Shown: positions 63,518-64,000 of the stretch, one piece after another
Position numbering within the stretch: position 1 is the stretch's first letter
Layout of the letters: each line of letters starts with the position of its first letter
NCBI RefSeq assembly: GCF_022836845.1
Contig: NZ_JAJNNZ010000001.1
Span: 1 to 64,000, forward strand
Direction: 5' to 3'
Origin: Vibrio gelatinilyticus
Lineage (GTDB): Bacteria > Pseudomonadota > Gammaproteobacteria > Enterobacterales > Vibrionaceae
Length of the DNA: 64,000 bases
The notes under the pieces: generated by a model
Database searches by the model: none
What the model was told of the DNA's origin: nothing
What the model saw: the letters and a program-made list of their open reading frames with translations, nothing else
Translations under genes and position numbers: made by a program

Positions 63518-64000
63518 ATGGAAAAACAGCAAAACGTCGATTTAAACGAAATTAAAAAATTCGAAGATATGGCGAGCCGTTGGTGGGATCTAGAAGGTGA
63601 GTTTAAACCTCTACATCAGATTAACCCATTGCGACTCAACTACGTACTTGACCATGCCAATGGCCTTTTCGGCAAGAAAGTGCTCGATGTCGGTTGTGGT
63701 GGCGGTATTTTGTCGGAGAGCATGGCGGTGCAAGGCGCAGAGGTGACGGGACTGGATATGGGGCGAGAACCACTCGAAGTGGCTCGTCTTCATGCCCTTG
63801 AAAGCAACGTTAAAGTCACCTACGTACAAAATACTATTGAGCAGCACGCCGATGAACATCCCGAAACTTACGATGTCATCACTTGCATGGAGATGCTCGA
63901 GCACGTACCGGATCCTCTGTCGGTGGTACGTTCTTGCGCTAAATTGATAAAGCCTGGCGGACAAGTGTTTTTTTCTACGCTCAATCGCAACCTTCAATCA
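63518..64000 (+). CDS. ubiG: UbiG O-methyltransferase, cut by window end
   Basis: This is the N-terminal 161 residues of the class I SAM-dependent O-methyltransferase that acts twice in ubiquinone synthesis. Motifs are [20 protein letters not shown] near the start, the SAM-binding [13 protein letters not shown] near 62-74, and [14 protein letters not shown] near 125-138. The frame remains open to the last base. ubiG divergent from gyrA is a common gamma-proteobacterial arrangement. Confidence 0.94.
   Translation, partial: MEKQQNVDLNEIKKFEDMASRWWDLEGEFKPLHQINPLRLNYVLDHANGLFGKKVLDVGCGGGILSESMAVQGAEVTGLDMGREPLEVARLHALESNVKVTYVQNTIEQHADEHPETYDVITCMEMLEHVPDPLSVVRSCAKLIKPGGQVFFSTLNRNLQS

Overview
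The window looks like part of the main chromosome of a Vibrio species. The evidence is a run of Vibrio-type integron attC repeats at the left end, the cobTSU(C) block, ycjX-ycjF with tyrR nearby, an H-NOX/hybrid-kinase pair next to an RpoS-like sigma gene, the ycbB-ycbK-ycbL trio, and gyrA back-to-back with ubiG. Several small families that I associate with Vibrionaceae are also present (DUF2947, DUF2982, YaiL/DUF2058). No rRNA, tRNA, CRISPR array, prophage or insertion sequence was seen.

Layout. 1-1955 is the edge of an integron cassette array: four attC sites, two gene cassettes and two cassettes without a clear gene, all reading on the minus strand. No integrase gene is visible at the end where it would be expected. 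2527-8579 is a minus-strand block of astE, then cobT-cobS-cobU-cobC (late cobalamin assembly) followed by pepF. 8848-13921 holds a NAD(P)-binding protein, a TcyP-like cystine transporter, yaiL, an AI-2E-family permease and two tiny candidate genes. 13969-17779 is an operon-like set of DASS carboxylate transporter, cyclic-nucleotide-domain histidine kinase and single-domain response regulator, with a Usp protein upstream. 18022-25759 carries DUF2947, rimJ, tyrR, a three-gene partner-switching module (receiver-PP2C phosphatase, STAS, anti-sigma-type ATPase), ycjF, ycjX and a small membrane protein.

25883-34200 has fumarase and pabB, then a signalling neighbourhood: hybrid kinase, H-NOX nitric-oxide sensor, an orphan gene, an RpoS-like sigma factor, a free HPt protein and a Nudix hydrolase. 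34476-45586 has serine uptake and deamination (sdaC, sdaA), queD, a chemoreceptor with a c-type haem motif, asnS behind a strong leader hairpin, aspC, and a cNMP/CBS/DUF294 protein with its exonuclease partner. 45789-52722 holds a BCCT transporter, a Cache-domain kinase/NarL-type regulator pair and a TRAP transporter (dctP-dctQ-dctM) whose control region has striking palindromes. 53156-64000 is mostly housekeeping: a small winged-helix protein, ycbL/ycbK/ycbB, GST, ribA, wbuC, gyrA with wild-type quinolone-target residues, and the start of ubiG.

The genes group around three themes: amino- and organic-acid uptake tied to local two-component systems, nitric-oxide/phosphorelay/sigma-factor signalling, and cofactor synthesis (cobalamin, folate, queuosine, riboflavin, ubiquinone). 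ORF starts were moved inward where a Shine-Dalgarno sequence or family alignment favoured a later ATG. All calls come from reading the sequence; no database search was run.
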